DNA from: Microcaldota archaeon
Lineage (GTDB): Archaea > Micrarchaeota > Micrarchaeia > Micrarchaeales > Micrarchaeaceae
Length of the DNA stretch: 48,538 bases
Assembly (NCBI GenBank): GCA_030040895.1
Contig: JASHSJ010000018.1
Location: 1 to 48,538 of the forward strand
Direction: 5' to 3'
Positions 18,641 to 27,699 of this stretch are shown here, piece after piece. Position 1 is the stretch's first letter; each line of letters starts with the position of its first letter. Position numbers and translations under genes: made by a program. A model generated the notes under the pieces. That model was not told the origin of the DNA and did no database searches. It saw nothing but the letters and a program-made list of their open reading frames with translations.

Positions 18641-19846
18641 GTGTCAATCTTCGGAAGGCCGGAACCAAAAGAGGAAATTGGTACAGCGGAGCTTGAGCTC
18701 CGCCTAAACGCATGCTTTGACAAGAAAGTCCAAAAGCTGTCGGCAAAAACCACAGTTATGGAGAGGGAATTGGCGCAGGCCCTTTCAGCATTTGGAAGTG
18801 CTATACAAAAGGCATCAAAGTCTGACTTCAAGCCCAATATGGACTATCTGTATCGCATAAACGATGCAAATGTAAGGACCCAGAAGCAGAGCTACACCGC
18901 TTCAATACTAAGGATAATATCAGCAAAACTAGCCATCAGTAACACGAATGCCTACTATGCAGCAGAAAGCATTGCCAATTCCTATGAAGACCTTATTATG
19001 AAAGTCATGAGCACGAATAGCACATTCAAGCCCGTGCTGCTCGCCTACGCCAATGAGCTTGCAAGCGCAAAAACACACTTCAATGCCATGGAGCGCATGT
19101 GCAAGGAACTTCGCGATGAACTTGCAGCGTGCACTCAGCAGTTCGACGAATACAAGGAAATAGAAAAAAAGGTAGCAGAAATGCTAGAGATCATGTCAAA
19201 AATCGATTTCTTGAAACTGCTACAGCCGGGCAAAGCAAAAACGATGCCGCATGAGGACGCGGCAGACCGGCAAATTGCAGCCATGGTAAGCGAAAGGGAA
19301 AAAGAATTTGAATCTGTCAGAAAACTCTATGATGACACAAATATGGTTCTGGCTGGCATGCTCCTTCCCATCGAGAGAATAGCGAGGATGCACGATCACG
19401 CGTCAGCATCAAAAAGGAAGATAATCCCGTATATAGAGGACCCCCGCACTGCAATAAAGAGTAAAAGCGATGAGGATGAACTTAACCGCCAAATTTCTGA
19501 AATGATAGATGAGGTCAAAACCGGAAAATTTGCTGTCAAGAGCAAAGAAGACATGATACTGCTACTTGAAGCAATAAGAAATGCGAACCTGCTTGCAATG
19601 GTGGGCCTGCTCCATCAGTGTGCCGCAGACATGCGGGCAGCAGAGGCTGACATGAAAAAGCTGAAAGCGCAGCTGCATGAGATAGAGGAAGCTAAGGACG
19701 AAGAAGAACGGATCCTGAATAGGAAAGACGAAGTAGAAAGAGCCTTACAGGATATGATAACATCAGCCCACACAAAGGGGAGCGAGATAGAGAGGCTCTT
19801 CAGTAGTTGCTACAAGAAAAACGTTGTTGTAAAGATTGACGTATAA
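18641..19846 (+). CDS. hypothetical coiled-coil protein
   Basis: GTG start; 401 aa with long heptad-like stretches (MERMCKELRDELAACTQQFDEYKEIEKKVAEMLEIM). Confidence 0.7.
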   Translation: MSIFGRPEPKEEIGTAELELRLNACFDKKVQKLSAKTTVMERELAQALSAFGSAIQKASKSDFKPNMDYLYRINDANVRTQKQSYTASILRIISAKLAISNTNAYYAAESIANSYEDLIMKVMSTNSTFKPVLLAYANELASAKTHFNAMERMCKELRDELAACTQQFDEYKEIEKKVAEMLEIMSKIDFLKLLQPGKAKTMPHEDAADRQIAAMVSEREKEFESVRKLYDDTNMVLAGMLLPIERIARMHDHASASKRKIIPYIEDPRTAIKSKSDEDELNRQISEMIDEVKTGKFAVKSKEDMILLLEAIRNANLLAMVGLLHQCAADMRAAEADMKKLKAQLHEIEEAKDEEERILNRKDEVERALQDMITSAHTKGSEIERLFSSCYKKNVVVKIDV

Positions 19847-19900
19847 GACGAAACAAATGTCATTATATTTAAGGCTTATCAGCTAGATAAAATAGGTTAC

Positions 19901-20200
19901 ATGGCAAGAACGGTTACAATCCTCGGGTTGGTTATATTAGTAGTTGACCTTCTGTGGCTTTATGGTAGCGTAACAGGTCCATCCATGTTAGTCGGAGGAA
20001 ATGGCTTTTACCGTAATTCTACCGCAGCTCCCAATTTTACAAGGCCGGGTTTTAACTCCTCGGCGATGTTACCAGGCGCAAGGTCTTATGGTGACCTAGA
20101 CCTGATATACGGCGTAGTAATACTAGTTGCAGATGTAGCACTGATATACCTGAGTTACAGCAAGCCGGAGCCCGCTAAAAAGAAATCAAAGCAGCAATGA
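19901..20200 (+). CDS. small two-TM membrane protein
   Basis: 99 aa, hydrophobic segments at both ends and Lys-rich tail EPAKKKSKQQ; TATA-like TTATATTTAAGG upstream. Confidence 0.65.
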   Translation: MARTVTILGLVILVVDLLWLYGSVTGPSMLVGGNGFYRNSTAAPNFTRPGFNSSAMLPGARSYGDLDLIYGVVILVADVALIYLSYSKPEPAKKKSKQQ

Positions 20201-20215
20201 GTATGTAAATACTGG

Positions 20216-20290
20216 TGCTCCAATCGGGATTTGAACCCGAGTTTCGGACTTGAGAGGCCCGTGTCCTTGACCGAGCTAGACGATTGGAGC
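20216..20290 (-). tRNA. tRNA-Glu (anticodon CTC)
   Basis: Reverse complement GCTCCAATCGTCTAGCTCGGTCAAGGACACGGGCCTCTCAAGTCCG...TTGGAGCA; anticodon loop CTCTCAA. Confidence 0.96.
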
Positions 20291-20348
20291 TCGAATAAGT
20301 TGCCCTTGCAACCTATTTATTGGTTTCTTGCGCATTATCTGCGATTGC

Positions 20349-22235
20349 ATGGTGCATTCTCCATACTACAAGGCCAGGGATGGGATAGTCAAGGCGCTGA
20401 AGAATGCAGTTAAGTCCTGTGGCTATCCCACAACGGAGCTCGCCGCGTCAGTTGACCTCTCGAGGGCATTTGGGGACATATCATCATCAATATCATTCAG
20501 GATAGCAAAAGAACTGAAGCTAAACCCAAACGAGGTTGCTCAGAAGATCATAGCCGCTTTCAAGAAGCCAGATTACGTTGAAAGCGTGGCGCCAGCAAGC
20601 GGATACATGAACTTTTCGCTGAAGAGGCCGAAGTTCTCTTCTGATGTAATAAAATATGCTTTAAGGCTTGCAGCTGGAACCCCCATATCTGATCTTGGCG
20701 GCGATGAAAAGATAATAATAGAATATCCCAGCGTCAATCCAAACAAGCCATGGCACCTTGGCCACCTGAAGAATGCTGTGCTCGGGGATTCTGTGGCGAG
20801 GATTCACTCGGCCTACGGCTACAATGTGGAGCGCGAAGATTTCATAGAAGATCTTGGATCTCAGGTAGTTGAGAGCCTGTGGGGTTATCTCAACATGGAC
20901 AACGATCCCAAGGGCAAGAAATTCGACCAGTGGCTTGGCGAAGAATATGTCAGGGTAAACAAGTTCATGGAGAGCAATGACATAAAGGGCCAGTTATCAA
21001 GGCTTCTCCAGAACATGGAGCAGCATGGAACCAAGGAAGCCCAGCTTGCCAGGCAGATAGCTGAGAAATGTGTAATGGCGCAGAACGAAACCGCGTCCTC
21101 GTATGGAATATACCGCGACATATTGGTCTGGGAAACTGACATAATGTCAAAGATCTACGACAACGCACTTGAGATGCTGCTGAAGAGCGGAGTAGCGGAA
21201 AAAGTTGACAGAGGGGAGAACAAGGACTGCATAATAATGGACCTTTCGAAGGTCAAGAAGCTCCCTCCGGAATTCAGGGGCCTGAAGGAAAAGATAAAGG
21301 TCCTCGTCAGGAACGATGGAACTCCTACGTATGTGGCGAAGGACATAGCCTTCCACATGTGGAAGTTCGGCATTATTGAAAATTCATTTGGATACATTAA
21401 GTTCATAGAGCAGCCAAGCGGCAGAATATTGTACACGACAACTCCAAGCCCAAATGCAGTCAAGATGGACTTTGCCGGAGTGAAGAAAGCCATAAACATC
21501 ATAGACTCGCGCCAGGAATATCCACAGGGACTTCTCAGGCTTGCTTTCTCGTGCATGGATAGAAATGATGTTGCGGAGAATATCGTGCACCTTTCCTATG
21601 GGCCGCTGGAGCTCGAATCCGGGGCCGCTATGTCAGGGAGGAAGGGAACTTGGATTGGCAATTCTGCGGATGACCTTCTATCAGCAACAAAGGCCAAGGC
21701 AGCGGAAATACTTTCTGAATCGAGGTTCAAGCTGACCGATGTGGAGAAGAAGGAGGTGTCTCGGAAGGTATCCATTGCTGCCATAAAGTTTGACCTGCTC
21801 AAGCAATCACCGGAAAAGAAAACTTTGTTCTCATGGACAAAGGCGCTCAACTTCGATGGCAATTCCGGTCCTTACTGCCAGTACATGTACGCGAGGGCGT
21901 TCAGGCTCATAGAATCAGCTGGAATCAGGGAGGAGCAGATCGCAAAGGCAGATCTATCAGTAATAACCGATGATAATGAATTCGCGCTTGTCAAGCTGAT
22001 ATCCCAGCTTGGCGACATTGTGGAGAAGGCATGCACGGAGCTAAGGCCAAACGTGGTTGCTGAGTATGCCAATGAACTCGCGTATGGATTCAGCAAGTTC
22101 TACGAGAATGTGCCGGTCCTAAAGGCAGAGTCTGATGCCGAAAAAGCCGCGAGGCTTGCGCTCTGCGCTGCGTTCATAAAATCATTGGCATATGCCCTTG
22201 ACCTCCTTGGCATAGAAGTGGCCCAGAGGATGTGA
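20349..22235 (+). CDS. argS: arginyl-tRNA synthetase
   Basis: VNPNKPWHLGHLKNAVLGDSVARI signature, SYGPLELESGAAMSGRKGTW, C-terminal anticodon-binding region. ORF opens at TTG 20328; ATG 20349 preferred. Confidence 0.96.
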   Translation: MVHSPYYKARDGIVKALKNAVKSCGYPTTELAASVDLSRAFGDISSSISFRIAKELKLNPNEVAQKIIAAFKKPDYVESVAPASGYMNFSLKRPKFSSDVIKYALRLAAGTPISDLGGDEKIIIEYPSVNPNKPWHLGHLKNAVLGDSVARIHSAYGYNVEREDFIEDLGSQVVESLWGYLNMDNDPKGKKFDQWLGEEYVRVNKFMESNDIKGQLSRLLQNMEQHGTKEAQLARQIAEKCVMAQNETASSYGIYRDILVWETDIMSKIYDNALEMLLKSGVAEKVDRGENKDCIIMDLSKVKKLPPEFRGLKEKIKVLVRNDGTPTYVAKDIAFHMWKFGIIENSFGYIKFIEQPSGRILYTTTPSPNAVKMDFAGVKKAINIIDSRQEYPQGLLRLAFSCMDRNDVAENIVHLSYGPLELESGAAMSGRKGTWIGNSADDLLSATKAKAAEILSESRFKLTDVEKKEVSRKVSIAAIKFDLLKQSPEKKTLFSWTKALNFDGNSGPYCQYMYARAFRLIESAGIREEQIAKADLSVITDDNEFALVKLISQLGDIVEKACTELRPNVVAEYANELAYGFSKFYENVPVLKAESDAEKAARLALCAAFIKSLAYALDLLGIEVAQRM

Positions 22236-22241
22236 TTGTAA

Positions 22242-22724
22242 TCAGCGGGATGTCACAGTTATTGAGCCTATTTCTACTATGTGCTCCGTGTTGTTGGATG
22301 GTGTCTGATAGCCGGCCCACAGGTTTCCGGTTACTATCTGGTTGGGCGTTGTTGGAAATCCGAAGCAGGTACTGTTGTAGGAATAGGAATCGAGCATTAT
22401 CTCAACAGAAGAGCTGGGCGCAAGGCCCGCGAACCCGCTTTCGCATGGAAGCGGAGGCACTGATGTGGGAGAAACACTTCCGGATGCGACAAAGAAAACA
22501 TTGACCTGGCCCCACCTGATTCCGCTGTTCTGCGCTATCAGAACGGAGAGGTTTCCATTTGTCAATGACGGCCCAGAGCAGGAATATGTCAGTGTCGGGG
22601 TGCACTGGTTGAGGTATTGCGTGCTGTTGCTGCTCGAGGGGAGGAACGTTATGACTACTAGGTATGCAACAGCTGCCACTATTACCAGCTTCAACAGGTT
22701 CCATGCAGCGGCTTCAGCGTCCAT
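22242..22724 (-). CDS. secreted/membrane-anchored hypothetical protein (tandem paralogue 1)
   Basis: 'NGNLSVLIAQNSGIRWGQVNVFFVASGSVSPTSVPPLPCESGF' aligns with the next gene. Confidence 0.72.
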   Translation of the reverse strand: MDAEAAAWNLLKLVIVAAVAYLVVITFLPSSSNSTQYLNQCTPTLTYSCSGPSLTNGNLSVLIAQNSGIRWGQVNVFFVASGSVSPTSVPPLPCESGFAGLAPSSSVEIMLDSYSYNSTCFGFPTTPNQIVTGNLWAGYQTPSNNTEHIVEIGSITVTSR

Positions 22725-22740
22725 CAGATCAGATCCACGG

Positions 22741-23253
22741 TTACGAAGTTGTGGCGCTTATAGTGCCTATCTCAACAAACTGTTCTGTTCCTGTTGACGA
22801 GTTTTGATAACCGACCCACAATGCTCCTGTTACCGCCTGGCCAGCGGTGTTTGGAAACCCTATGCAGACGTCAGAGCTTGCGTATGATGGCAATACTACG
22901 TTGACATACTGTCCTGACGTTATGCCATTTGGAAATCCTTCCTCACATGGAAGTGGAGGAACCGCTGTCGGATTTGGGCTTCCAGAATATACCATGAATA
23001 TGTTTGCCTGCGCCCAGTTGAAGCCTGTTGATTGCGCAAAAGTAAAAGCAAGGTTGCCGTTGTGTATGGTTGCATTAAGGCATACGTACCCTGGTGCCGA
23101 GATGCACGAAGATCCAAGTAGCACTGGTTGGGGAGAACTTCTCATGCCAAAAAGTAGCAGGCCGGCTACTATTATTACCACTGCTATGCCACCGACTATC
23201 CATATCGTCTTGCCCCCCTTTTTTTGTGGCTGTTGCGTGTTTGTAGCCACCAT
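22741..23253 (-). CDS. secreted/membrane-anchored hypothetical protein (tandem paralogue 2)
   Basis: 'NGNLAFTFAQSTGFNWAQANIFMVYSGSPNPTAVPPLPCEEGF'; GGTGAT-ATG-ATG favours the second ATG as start. Confidence 0.72.
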   Translation of the reverse strand: MVATNTQQPQKKGGKTIWIVGGIAVVIIVAGLLLFGMRSSPQPVLLGSSCISAPGYVCLNATIHNGNLAFTFAQSTGFNWAQANIFMVYSGSPNPTAVPPLPCEEGFPNGITSGQYVNVVLPSYASSDVCIGFPNTAGQAVTGALWVGYQNSSTGTEQFVEIGTISATTS

Positions 23254-23319
23254 CATATCACCGTATCAAATCTCTGCATCATTATTAATATCTATCTGCA
23301 CATCTCTGTTAATGTCTAT

Positions 23320-23412
23320 GGGCTCCTAGCTCAGCTTGGATAGAGCGATGTCCTCCTATACGTTGAAGATGAAGAAAGACATAGGTCGCGGGTTCAAATC
23401 CCGCGGAGCCCG
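23320..23412 (+). tRNA. tRNA-Arg (anticodon CCT) with a putative 18-nt intron
   Basis: Acceptor GGGCTCC/GGAGCCC; T arm GCGGG-TTCAAAT-CCCGC; anticodon stem ATGTC/GACAT enclosing 25 nt instead of 7. Intron modelled as 23359-23376 after position 37. Confidence 0.92.
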
Positions 23413-23463
23413 TAGCAATACATCAATATTAAATAATCCTGCTTCATAGGATAGTCTGATATC

Positions 23464-24510
23464 ATGGAGAGCCAGAGAAACGAGGCAAAGAAGGGACCAA
23501 AGGAGTCGTTGCTCATAGTAAGGCCGGCGATAAGATCGCTTGGACTTGACTATCTGCATGTCACGCTGATAGCGCTGATCATAGTGCTAATTGCGTTTGC
23601 ATTCGGGCTCTCGCAGTTCAAGCAGGGAATCCTTATCCAGAGCTGTTCCTACGGGGCTTACGCAAACCAGACCTGTATAACGCCAGTGCACAACAGCTCG
23701 CAGGCTTTGGCAGCTGCACAGCAGATATTGGCAAGCTACACGAGCGTAAACACAAGCCTGTCATTGCTTCCATACTACACCTACGCCAACAGGGCCAACG
23801 TATCGTATATTGCAAACCAGAGCGAATGGCTGGTGACATTCCCATATTCAAACCCGCTGGTAAACAACGAAACGCAGTATTTCTCGATCCTTCTTTATGA
23901 CTCAAATCTGTCTGTTGCTATGCCGCTGATACAGACAATACCGCCAACGCTCTACACAAAGAACATGGTGATAAGCAAGGGTGTTGTAAAAATCTATAAC
24001 AAGGTTGCGTGCACCCAGGGCGGGCCTATGCAGGTTTACGCCTTCGTGGATCCGTACGCGCCGCAGGCCCTCCAGGGAATAAGCAGCGCACTAAACGCGA
24101 CTTCTAGATACGGCAACAGCATAAACCTGACGTACAAGTTCATATTCACTGGATATGCCATCAGCCAGTACAAAGGATATGGAATAAATGAAACCCAGGC
24201 AATGGCAGAATACCTGTGGTGCGCATCTACGCAGCCGAGGTTCCAGGCGTTCATTGCAAACTTCAGCCTGGTATACAATGGAAGGCCGATGCAGAACTAC
24301 ACTCTCGAGCAGGTGGCACAGGGATCGGGGCTCAACACCGGCACGCTCAATGCATGCGTGGAAAATTCCACGAGCGTGCTGGACGCGCAGGCAACCATAG
24401 CACAGTTCTACGGGATAATAACGACTCCAAGCTACGTTGTTGACTGCCAGTACGACGCGATTCCGGTAACCCTCAATGAATCAATAGCTTATGCTCTGAA
24501 TTCCAGATAG
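23464..24510 (+). CDS. DsbA/thioredoxin-fold membrane-anchored protein lacking the catalytic CxxC
   Basis: TM 'VTLIALIIVLIAFAFGLS', 'MQVYAFVDPYAPQALQGI' at the active-site position, 'AQFYGIITTPSYVVDCQ' cis-Pro region. Confidence 0.65.
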   Translation: MESQRNEAKKGPKESLLIVRPAIRSLGLDYLHVTLIALIIVLIAFAFGLSQFKQGILIQSCSYGAYANQTCITPVHNSSQALAAAQQILASYTSVNTSLSLLPYYTYANRANVSYIANQSEWLVTFPYSNPLVNNETQYFSILLYDSNLSVAMPLIQTIPPTLYTKNMVISKGVVKIYNKVACTQGGPMQVYAFVDPYAPQALQGISSALNATSRYGNSINLTYKFIFTGYAISQYKGYGINETQAMAEYLWCASTQPRFQAFIANFSLVYNGRPMQNYTLEQVAQGSGLNTGTLNACVENSTSVLDAQATIAQFYGIITTPSYVVDCQYDAIPVTLNESIAYALNSR

Positions 24511-24517
24511 GGATTTA

Positions 24518-24988
24518 TTGCACATAATAGCGGGAATAGACACTGGAAAGACTTGCGCGGTAGCGTGCCTGGGGCTTGACGGACGATTGCTATACTCATC
24601 GCACAAGACGTTCGCTGGTGTGGAGTGGATGATAAATGAGATAAAGGACATAGGGATACCTTCCATAATCGCATGCGACAAGGAGCCGAACGACATAGCG
24701 AGAAAGGTAAAAGCAGCTTTCAATGCAAGGCTGTACTATCCCGGGCGCATGATAACGTCCGACGAGAAACACGAAATGGCAAGACCATACATGCTGGACA
24801 ACGCCCACGAAAAGGACGCGTGCGCAGCTGCGGTCAAGGCCTACAGGTCATACGCAAACAAGTTCAAGCAGGCGGAGCACGTAGCAAGAATCATGAAAGC
24901 AGGTGACGTTGACATGATAAGGGCCAAGGTAGTGTCCAAGTTCTCCATAAAAGAGGCCATACTTGACATGAAGGCAAATAGGAAGTAG
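24518..24988 (+). CDS. RNase H-fold protein, DUF460-like
   Basis: 'IIAGIDTGKTCAVACLGLDGRLL' and 'NAHEKDACAAAVKAYRSY'; TTG start. Confidence 0.65.
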   Translation: MHIIAGIDTGKTCAVACLGLDGRLLYSSHKTFAGVEWMINEIKDIGIPSIIACDKEPNDIARKVKAAFNARLYYPGRMITSDEKHEMARPYMLDNAHEKDACAAAVKAYRSYANKFKQAEHVARIMKAGDVDMIRAKVVSKFSIKEAILDMKANRK

Positions 24989-25426
24989 CTAGTAATTGTG
25001 TGTTGCCTTCCTGGTTGCGACAACTATCTGGTTCAAATATTCGTATATCGCAAGCGCGTCGCCTCGAGTAAGCCCGTCTATCTGGCCTTCCCGCCTTTTT
25101 CTGCCCAGGAATTCGGAAACACCAACTGGTTCTCCTCCTACTCTCAAGTAGATTGAAGATGATATGAATCCGTTTTCAAGCCTGACGCTGACTATGCTCT
25201 CAAATGGTATCGACTCTATGTCCTTCCTCATGCCAAGAGTGACCCTGTTAAGTATTATCACGCGCTTGCTTGTCACAACAACGGTGGTTGGATTTATCGG
25301 TGCCATGCCGGGCCCGAGCGCCCTCTGAGTGGCAGTGACCATGACCTTCTCCTGGTCGTCGAGCAGCGTTTTGACGGCGTTAACGTCCTTGTCATATATC
25401 GGCATTGGTCTCAATATTACTGACAT
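24989..25426 (-). CDS. bacterial-type PH-domain protein
   Basis: 'TTVVVTSKRVIILNRVTLGMRKDIESIPFESIVSVRLENGFISSSIYLRVGG'. Confidence 0.65.
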   Translation of the reverse strand: MSVILRPMPIYDKDVNAVKTLLDDQEKVMVTATQRALGPGMAPINPTTVVVTSKRVIILNRVTLGMRKDIESIPFESIVSVRLENGFISSSIYLRVGGEPVGVSEFLGRKRREGQIDGLTRGDALAIYEYLNQIVVATRKATHNY

Positions 25427-25448
25427 CGTTCATTTAATAAGTATCGCA

Positions 25449-26333
25449 TTATCTCGATATTCTATCAAACTTCTTGAGCACCCGCGGAAGTGCCCCGATA
25501 ATATCCGTCGCCAGTATGTGGACTCCCTTTTCCTTGGATAGAATATCACCGGCAAGCGAATGGGCTCTAACGCCCGCAACTGCGCTCTCAAAAAGATCGT
25601 TGTGCTGGGCTGCGTAGCTTGCAATTATTCCGGCGAGAACGTCGCCAGTCCCCATTGTTGCTAGCGCTGGAGATTTTGCGATATTGACTTTGAGTCTTGT
25701 CCCGTCAGTTATAATTGTCTCGTGGCCCTTGAGCACTAGAGTACAGCCATGCTTGTTGGAGAAATTCCTGGCCGCCCCAATCCTATCAGCCGTATCTCTG
25801 CCCTCAAGCTCAATTCCGGTAAGCGTTTTGAATTCTCCGTCATGCGGCGTTAGGATCATGTTGCGCGTTATAATGCTTTTCTTTTTGCTAACCAAACCTA
25901 TCACGCCCGCATCTATGATTATAGGCTTTCCGGCCCTTTCTTCGGCCCTTACGAGCCTTTCGAGAAGCGCCATTTGAAGCTTCTGGATGCCCGGGCCCAT
26001 TACTATTGCGTCGTGTCTTATTCCTTCAATTGTTTTTACATAGTCACTTTCGTTGCCAGTGAGTTCTTTCAGCACAAAAACAGGTGAAAGATCAGAAAGG
26101 GCTTGGAAAAGCCCTTTTGGGGCTGCAACAGTGACAAATCCTGACACAGTCCTCAGGGCAGCTATTGCGTTGTTTGCGGCGTATGCTGCCATAACTGCCG
26201 CTCCGCGCCACTCCCTGCTATCTGCTATAATTAGCACCCTGCCCCTTGAGTATTTGTAGGAATGCAATCCAACTGGTTTGGTTGCCTTTCTTATGTCTTT
26301 GTCGGCCGTGAGTATGCCTTTTAAGCTTTGCAT
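25449..26333 (-). CDS. nnrD: ADP/ATP-dependent NAD(P)H-hydrate dehydratase (stand-alone kinase-fold domain)
   Basis: 'MGPGIQ', 'ILTPHDGEFKTLTG', 'VLKGHETIITDG', 'ALATMGTGDVLAGIIASYAAQ'. Start MQSLKG at 26333 preferred to 26369. Confidence 0.9.
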   Translation of the reverse strand: MQSLKGILTADKDIRKATKPVGLHSYKYSRGRVLIIADSREWRGAAVMAAYAANNAIAALRTVSGFVTVAAPKGLFQALSDLSPVFVLKELTGNESDYVKTIEGIRHDAIVMGPGIQKLQMALLERLVRAEERAGKPIIIDAGVIGLVSKKKSIITRNMILTPHDGEFKTLTGIELEGRDTADRIGAARNFSNKHGCTLVLKGHETIITDGTRLKVNIAKSPALATMGTGDVLAGIIASYAAQHNDLFESAVAGVRAHSLAGDILSKEKGVHILATDIIGALPRVLKKFDRISR

Positions 26334-26380
26334 GGTATAGATGATGTAGCAGTGTTTAAATTCCTGCATCGGGTGATGCG

Positions 26381-27226
26381 ATTTCTAGGATCTACAGGGT
26401 GAAGGACAAGCTGGCGGTCTATCTTCCATACGACATGGTGAAGGCACTGGAGCTGAAGGAGGGAGAGGAAATAGACTTCCTGCCCAGAGGCACTTACTAC
26501 ATGGTAGCGAAGAAGAGCGCGCTTGCCGACATGATGATTGGGATGGCACAACCAGCGGCCAAGGATGGAAAGCCGCAGCAGCCGGGGATAAGCCAGGAAG
26601 AACTGGCAGTCCTGAAGAAGATAGATACCATAAGATACAATGATAGGACGAAGGAACGATTGAAAAAGCTGCTTGACATAGACGAAAGGAAGATATTGGT
26701 AAGGCTGATAAAGAAGAAATACGTCTCGGCATTCAAGAAGCAAGGAGAGACGGAGTTCAAGTACGGAATAGCAAAGTCGATTTACAACAAGTTCTTGATG
26801 AGAACCGGCCAGCAAACAGCCACACAACAGGCATCACAGCAAACAAGAACCGAGCCAAGGAAGTGGGAACAGAAACTTGGATCTGATACATCATATGTGG
26901 ATCTCCTCGAGTCAAATGGTTACATAGTCATACCAAACCAGATTGAGGCAACAAACGTGTCAAAGTCTCTGGAGGCGAGCATAAGGGGGGGCATGGTAGT
27001 GGGAATACGCGCGTTCAACAGAAAATACTACATAGCACTAAAGTCATTTGTCGCGAAGAACGCGCCAAAGATAATGAAGCTGATACAGCAGAGGGCAAGG
27101 CCAGTGGAAGAGATATCAAAGGAAACTGACATAGATGAAGAAGGAGCAAGGGCTGTCCTCTACATACTATCAGAGAGTGGAGAGGTAGCTGAGGTAAAGC
27201 GTGATGTTTTCAGGGCCGTATCCTGA
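26381..27226 (+). CDS. hypothetical protein with AbrB-like N-terminus and C-terminal helical region; proposed ATT start
   Basis: In-frame ISRIYRVKDKLAVYLPYDMVKALELKEGEEIDFLPRG. ORF track starts at GTG 26399; GGTGAT-GCG precedes ATT at 26381. Confidence 0.6.
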   Translation: MSRIYRVKDKLAVYLPYDMVKALELKEGEEIDFLPRGTYYMVAKKSALADMMIGMAQPAAKDGKPQQPGISQEELAVLKKIDTIRYNDRTKERLKKLLDIDERKILVRLIKKKYVSAFKKQGETEFKYGIAKSIYNKFLMRTGQQTATQQASQQTRTEPRKWEQKLGSDTSYVDLLESNGYIVIPNQIEATNVSKSLEASIRGGMVVGIRAFNRKYYIALKSFVAKNAPKIMKLIQQRARPVEEISKETDIDEEGARAVLYILSESGEVAEVKRDVFRAVS

Positions 27227-27382
27227 TTAGCCGACAAGGAAGTGGTTTGCCACGATCACTACTATGGCAAAGGCTACAACTACGACTACCACTAGCTTGG
27301 GATTAAGCTTTGGCCCGTTTGTCTGGGCGTCATAAAAGTTTATGATTCCTGCCTGTGACTGCGGCGATCCTATTCCTGCCAT
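27227..27382 (-). CDS. preprotein translocase subunit Sec61beta-like
   Basis: MAGIGSPQSQAGIINFYDAQTNGPKLNPKLVVVVVVAFAIVVIVANHFLVG*, 51 aa, single C-terminal TM and AGIINFYD...KLNPKLVVV; not in the ORF track. Confidence 0.8.
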   Translation of the reverse strand: MAGIGSPQSQAGIINFYDAQTNGPKLNPKLVVVVVVAFAIVVIVANHFLVG

Positions 27383-27439
27383 GTATTCACTTAATTAGAT
27401 TGTGGCGATAGTATTCTTAGTCTTTACGCTAGGTTACAT

Positions 27440-27673
27440 TTATTTGCCAAGATACTTAAATCTGGGAACTCTCTTTCCTCCAGCAAGAACCTTCTCTAGG
27501 AACATCTTCTTGGGGCGTATCCAGATAGAATTGTTTCCAAACTCCCTACTGTAGTATAAGGCTTGGTAAACAACAAACTCCTGTGATGGCCTTTCGCTAT
27601 GTCTAGCTACACCGATAACCCTGTAGAGGCCTCCCTTGTAGTGCTTGTATCTGCCGAGTTTTATTCTTTGCAT
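27440..27673 (-). CDS. DUF1653-like small protein
   Basis: 'GRYKHYKGGLYRVIGVARHSERPSQEFVVYQALYYSREFGNNSIWIRPKKMF'. Confidence 0.85.
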   Translation of the reverse strand: MQRIKLGRYKHYKGGLYRVIGVARHSERPSQEFVVYQALYYSREFGNNSIWIRPKKMFLEKVLAGGKRVPRFKYLGK

Positions 27674-27699
27674 ATTCTTTCATCAGATTAAACATTTAG

